NCBI GenBank assembly: GCA_043806415.1
Contig: JAZDHB010000028.1
Coordinates: 1 to 8,544 of the forward strand
Length of the DNA: 8,544 nucleotides
Reading direction: 5' to 3'
From: CAIXYX01 sp043806415
GTDB lineage: Archaea > Micrarchaeota > Micrarchaeia > Anstonellales > Anstonellaceae
The translations under genes and the position numbers were made by a program. Of this stretch, positions 6,801 to 8,544 are shown piece by piece. The notes under the pieces are model-generated. The model did not search any database, was not told where the DNA came from, and saw only the letters and a program-made list of their open reading frames with translations. Within the stretch, counting starts at the first letter, position 1; each line of letters begins with the position of its first letter.

Positions 6801-8348
6801 CGGGTGGATTCGCCCGATGATTTCGATTCGGCTTTGCTAAAGGTGTCGTACACGATCACGGACGCGGGCGCGTGGATCGCCCAGAGCACCCGGGCGCTGG
6901 AGGCGCGGGCCCTCGCGCTCAATGACACCGTGGCGCTCGGCTTCATCTCCGATTCCAAAGCCTATGCGGCCAACGGGGATTACACGGACGCGGATTCGCT
7001 CCTGGAGAAGGCACGCAACCGGCTGGGCGCGCAGGCCCTGAACAACGGCCAGGCGCTCAAGGACTGGCAGGTCGAGCAGCAGGCGGCCGAAAATCTGGTC
7101 GCGAACCTCTCGAATCTGAGCCTGGACACGCTGGCCAACGCCAGCTCGCCCAAATGGCAGAAAGACCTGTCCGGGTGGGCCCAGACCCTGGGAACGGCGC
7201 TCGTAAAAGCCGAGGAAGACGCGAGCGGCGGAGACATCACGGCGGCGCGCACGCGCTGGCGCGGCGCGCACGCGCAGGTTCAGGCCAAGGTGCGCCTGGA
7301 CGGAATGGACGAGTTCGGCGCGCTGAGCGCCCGCCTCGACTCCTTGCGGGCCAATGCCAAACGGCCCGAGCTTTTAGATGGAGCGCCGGATTTGAGCGCC
7401 GTGGCCGATGACCTCGCAGGCGCAAGGGACGCGATCGCCAAAAACGACGCGGCGGGAGCGCTCGACGCGCTCTTGCACGCGCGCCAGACGCTCGAACGGC
7501 AGGAGGCGGGCGCCATGGGCAAAGCCCAGGCCGCGATGGCCGGCTTGACGGACCGGGCCCGGGCGCTCGCGTCCGATGCCGGTGTCCTCAAGGGCGCGCT
7601 GGAAAGCTATGCTGCCAACCTGTCCACTCCCGACGCGACGGCGGCGCGCTCGATCAGCCCCCCGTTGAGCGCGACGGCGGCGCGGGCGCTGGAGAAAGAC
7701 GTGGACAAGGCAGCCACGCTGACGCTGGCCGGCGGAGCGCCCCCCAAGAGCTATAGCGAGGCATGGGCCACGGTGGATGCGCAAGCCAAGAGATACGACG
7801 AGGCCAACAAATCGTATTCGGACGCGAAAGCCAAGCTGGACGCGGCCAATGCCGCCCTCGAAAACGGGGCGCGCACGGCCGCGCGCGAGGCGGAGCTGCG
7901 CGTGCAGCAGGCCTTGCTCGCCTCCGGCATCCCCCAAGAGGCGGCGGACTCGCTCCAGGCGGATCTGGCGCACGCCCATGATCTGCTGGACCAGGGACAG
8001 TGGGTGGAGGCGGCCGCGCTCTGCGAGAACATCACCAAGCGGGCGCTCAAATACGGGCCGGACGCCTCCCCCCAGCCGCCATATCTCCTGATCGGCTCGA
8101 GCGGGCTGCTCATCGCCGGAATCGCGTATCTCGCATTCTTCCGCAAGCCCAAGAACGGAGAGGGGAAGGACGGGGCGGAAAAAACGGGGAACGGATTCGG
8201 GATTCTTCCGTCTTCGCCGGGAGCCAAACCGGTGCAGAAACTTTCCAAGGAGGAAAGCCTGAGGACGGAAGAAAGCCCGCCGCTCGAGCCCGAAAAAGGC
8301 AAGGCGCAAAAAGAGGGCAAGCGCGAAGAGGCGAAAATGCCGGAATGA
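3804..8348 (+). CDS. Very large cell-surface protein, single-pass membrane anchored, with helical arms and a beta-rich centre
   Basis: 1514 residues from the ATG at 3804. Order: MAKT, then a hydrophobic signal segment (5-30) ending in LLAAADA; a Cys cluster (Cys35, 40, 42, 52); a mixed aromatic region to about 370; an Ala-rich helical region (about 385-725); a beta-rich centre (about 735-1020) with Cys737, 780, 839 and 958; a second helical region (about 1025-1420); one membrane helix (1427-1446, LLIGSSGLLIAGIAYLAFF) followed by RKPK; and a ~65-residue Lys/Glu/Pro tail. This predicts type I topology: a large exterior, one anchor, a charged cytoplasmic tail. At least 18 N-x-S/T sites occur, all before the anchor, consistent with N-glycosylation outside. 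TPR-like hairpins recur in the helical regions. Function is not recognised; surface structure, adhesion or scaffolding is possible. An in-frame ATG at 3759 would add 15 polar residues before the signal segment; the start at 3804 gives a conventional signal and fits the TATA-like box. Stop TGA at 8346-8348; a T-run follows. Confidence 0.85.
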   Translation: MAKTLLVGTPGILAWSALALLMLSSLLAAADASSCFGGSCMCIPGTYGNGACFLTPQPQYTPIPADMMTTGSGVVSGSIDTGTSTIQSGAGANGNGQSAAAISSFSGTYSIETIPLPTRYNDIWDGKWASGPLTHDYLFSGTYYSTDLHQSTSAFGTTAWNEDEEDKRVCVPYEYLSDEGGRGIANNGLATMLAAQKSIFDSKIAYKNETDYFSRMSRQVVMTSSVSDPFEHYPLDGEYMSAWKNSIRASTKTINQTATALNDAFALDQSISDKLHDMGAGEPGYQGDARIPYLQWQAFVNQSGRWSQTPIDETMPADPAKKYGKVRQTLLQLQGESLETGWSTPPFEDLKDELPYTFNLMAGPCADNSLWNVAWRQYENLSDAKAAMLDEEASNQSAALAAKQSAESSIKDMNANNPGAFDTAYASTSEFQRGAVPVMVSGTVRQRAERIGQSGQDAQTLYDSGAAQAGNTGRQGYVAHAIAYYQRSVENYTMVDEQAQSLIAEMEGMKEQAHTDATARVALLRSKLDAASADPSAASALAGTSAKQFLDDAQKELDAGDTVVDSSGNAYAHYAKAANTADKGLNALNNPDAARYKADLMPVLSEYRRLLDTDKALLGDRYDIFEKNYKYYDSLKDNPTAQTLAGARQALADLKTALRDALGKQKSRYEGLQANVSALAGYDSGLQGRFDSDFADYWKDGWTDKALSDWSDLDPLLKKWEGIVEKTYPLAINASLCHEAQWNSALQFALPANVRQETGGTWTAGTSNPFAYHQPLEINCPFGLKFLTADETDHSPNVESASASDHQIRLSLSGVDPNNATRVSFGAMQTPFRMARSWCLDSVDAQHNAQYTANYSVEADYPVMNLPLNIPWTSGADGTAVASIDGQSINGQFVQAPDGTGAVQFVVPWLKDGTYALQATIKPDQAVGMNKDQIVIQAKDGGQVATSYRLTASNLPPCNALKMALSDDTNASSQTPTVASLDGKRAKLADPDATGIWTVRVDSPDDFDSALLKVSYTITDAGAWIAQSTRALEARALALNDTVALGFISDSKAYAANGDYTDADSLLEKARNRLGAQALNNGQALKDWQVEQQAAENLVANLSNLSLDTLANASSPKWQKDLSGWAQTLGTALVKAEEDASGGDITAARTRWRGAHAQVQAKVRLDGMDEFGALSARLDSLRANAKRPELLDGAPDLSAVADDLAGARDAIAKNDAAGALDALLHARQTLERQEAGAMGKAQAAMAGLTDRARALASDAGVLKGALESYAANLSTPDATAARSISPPLSATAARALEKDVDKAATLTLAGGAPPKSYSEAWATVDAQAKRYDEANKSYSDAKAKLDAANAALENGARTAAREAELRVQQALLASGIPQEAADSLQADLAHAHDLLDQGQWVEAAALCENITKRALKYGPDASPQPPYLLIGSSGLLIAGIAYLAFFRKPKNGEGKDGAEKTGNGFGILPSSPGAKPVQKLSKEESLRTEESPPLEPEKGKAQKEGKREEAKMPE

Positions 8349-8360
8349 AAAAATCACGTT

Positions 8361-8371
8361 CTCTTTTTATT
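8361..8371 (+). terminator. Oligo-T terminator after the surface-protein gene
   Basis: CTCTTTTTATT begins 12 nt after the stop codon. A T5 run inside a pyrimidine stretch is a usual archaeal intrinsic termination signal and needs no hairpin. The hairpins that follow could back it up. Confidence 0.5.
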
Positions 8372-8380
8372 CGGAACCGC

Positions 8381-8401
8381 GGAGGGGGGACACCCCCCTC
8401 C
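8381..8401. repeat. Hairpin 1: perfect 9-bp G/C stem
   Basis: GGAGGGGGG (8381-8389) pairs with CCCCCCTCC (8393-8401) across the 3-nt loop ACA. Six consecutive G:C pairs make it exceptionally stable. It follows the T-run of the surface gene directly. Confidence 0.7.
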
Positions 8402-8411
8402 CCAGTTTCAC

Positions 8412-8466
8412 GACGAGCGGGCCTAAAGAGGCCCGCGCGCGCAAGCCCTCGAAGGGCTTGCTCGTC
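8412..8466. repeat. Three-way junction: closing stem with hairpins 2 and 3
   Basis: Hairpin 2 is GCGGGCCT (8417-8424), loop AAAG, AGGCCCGC (8429-8436). Hairpin 3 is GCAAGCCCT (8441-8449), loop CGA, AGGGCTTGC (8453-8461). Directly outside both, GACGA (8412-8416) pairs with TCGTC (8462-8466), so the two hairpins stack onto a 5-bp closing stem with only a 4-nt linker (GCGC) between them. GACGAGC and GCTCGTC are complementary over 7 bp if each hairpin gives up its end pairs. Confidence 0.65.
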
Positions 8467-8488
8467 CTCCTGACCCTCCCCCCATCTG

Positions 8489-8510
8489 CTTCGGCCCTTC
8501 GGGGCCGAAG
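8489..8510. repeat. Hairpin 4: 9-bp stem with UUCG tetraloop
   Basis: CTTCGGCCC (8489-8497) pairs perfectly with GGGCCGAAG (8502-8510) around TTCG. On plus-strand RNA the loop is C(UUCG)G, an extra-stable tetraloop typical of functional RNAs and terminators; on the minus strand the loop would be CGAA, which lacks that property. No T-run follows it. Confidence 0.65.
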
Positions 8511-8512
8511 TC

Positions 8513-8532
8513 TCGCCACCTGCTGTTGGCGA
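8513..8532. repeat. Hairpin 5: 6-bp stem, 8-nt loop
   Basis: TCGCCA (8513-8518) pairs with TGGCGA (8527-8532). It is weaker than the other four and is reported mainly because it completes the row of stems before the possible closing strand at 8535-8541. Confidence 0.4.
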
Positions 8533-8544
8533 ACGCGGTTCTTG

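Larger units (their letters stand above)
8374..8541. other. Hairpin-dense non-coding region; structured RNA or palindromic repeat cluster
   Basis: Between the surface gene and the window end I see no credible gene but at least four strong stems plus a fifth weaker one, nearly all perfect. GAACCGC (8374-8380) can pair with GCGGTTC (8535-8541) and would close the whole set into one domain of about 168 nt. The strand is unknown because perfect stems look alike from both sides, though the UUCG loop favours plus-strand RNA. I recognise no known RNA family: the RNase P and SRP RNA signatures are not evident. It could be an independent RNA, the 3' UTR of the surface gene, or mobile palindromes. Confidence 0.45.

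Noticed and set aside
7374..8357. Long open frame on the minus strand (327 codons, GTG start) antisense to the surface-protein gene
   Set aside because: Arg/Gly/Leu-rich low-information translation lying wholly antisense to a gene with clear domains, signal and membrane helix; such shadow frames are common in GC-rich DNA.
8000..8473. Plus-strand open frame running from the surface gene into the hairpin region
   Set aside because: Out of frame with the surface protein, and its end is a Pro/Arg/Ser translation of the palindromes; shadow.
8374..8541. CRISPR array or tRNA/rRNA gene in the hairpin region
   Set aside because: The stems differ in sequence, have no regular repeat-spacer pattern, and no cloverleaf or rRNA signature is present.

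Overview
The window is a GC-rich stretch of what looks like an archaeal chromosome. The evidence is an archaeal-type 3-hydroxy-3-methylglutaryl-CoA (HMG-CoA) synthase paired with an archaeal HTH regulator, TATA-like boxes about 25 nt ahead of several starts (including apparently leaderless ones), and a very large glycosylation-prone membrane-anchored surface protein. A DPANN-type lineage such as Micrarchaeota or Diapherotrites would fit, but that is only a guess from gene style and nothing here proves it.

Layout. On the minus strand, positions 1487 to 1 hold an operon: an XRE-type HTH regulator (801-1487), then HMG-CoA synthase (1-741, cut by the window edge). This pair is the start of the usual archaeal mevalonate entry operon, so acetyl-CoA acetyltransferase and a small DUF35 OB-fold protein are expected just beyond position 1. 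Also on the minus strand, 1580-3616 encodes an unusual 678-residue protein: a beta-phosphoglucomutase-like HAD phosphatase at the C terminus, fused through a Ser/Thr/Pro-rich linker to about 430 residues I do not recognise. On the plus strand, 3804-8348 encodes a 1514-residue surface protein. It has an N-terminal signal segment, a small Cys cluster, helical arms with TPR-like hairpins on both sides of a beta-rich centre, one C-terminal membrane helix and a charged cytoplasmic tail. It is divergent from the HAD-fusion gene, and the 187-bp gap holds a TATA-like box for each direction.

The last ~170 bases (8374-8541) have no convincing gene. They hold a dense set of perfect hairpins: one 9-bp G/C stem, a pair that folds into a three-way junction, a cUUCGg-capped stem, a fifth small hairpin, and a possible 7-8 bp stem closing the set. 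This is either an undescribed structured RNA or a cluster of palindromic repeats. It is the most unexplained signal in the window, followed by the HAD fusion and the architecture of the surface protein.

No tRNA, rRNA, CRISPR array, insertion sequence or phage gene was recognised. Many long antisense open frames exist because the DNA is GC-rich; they were judged to be shadows.
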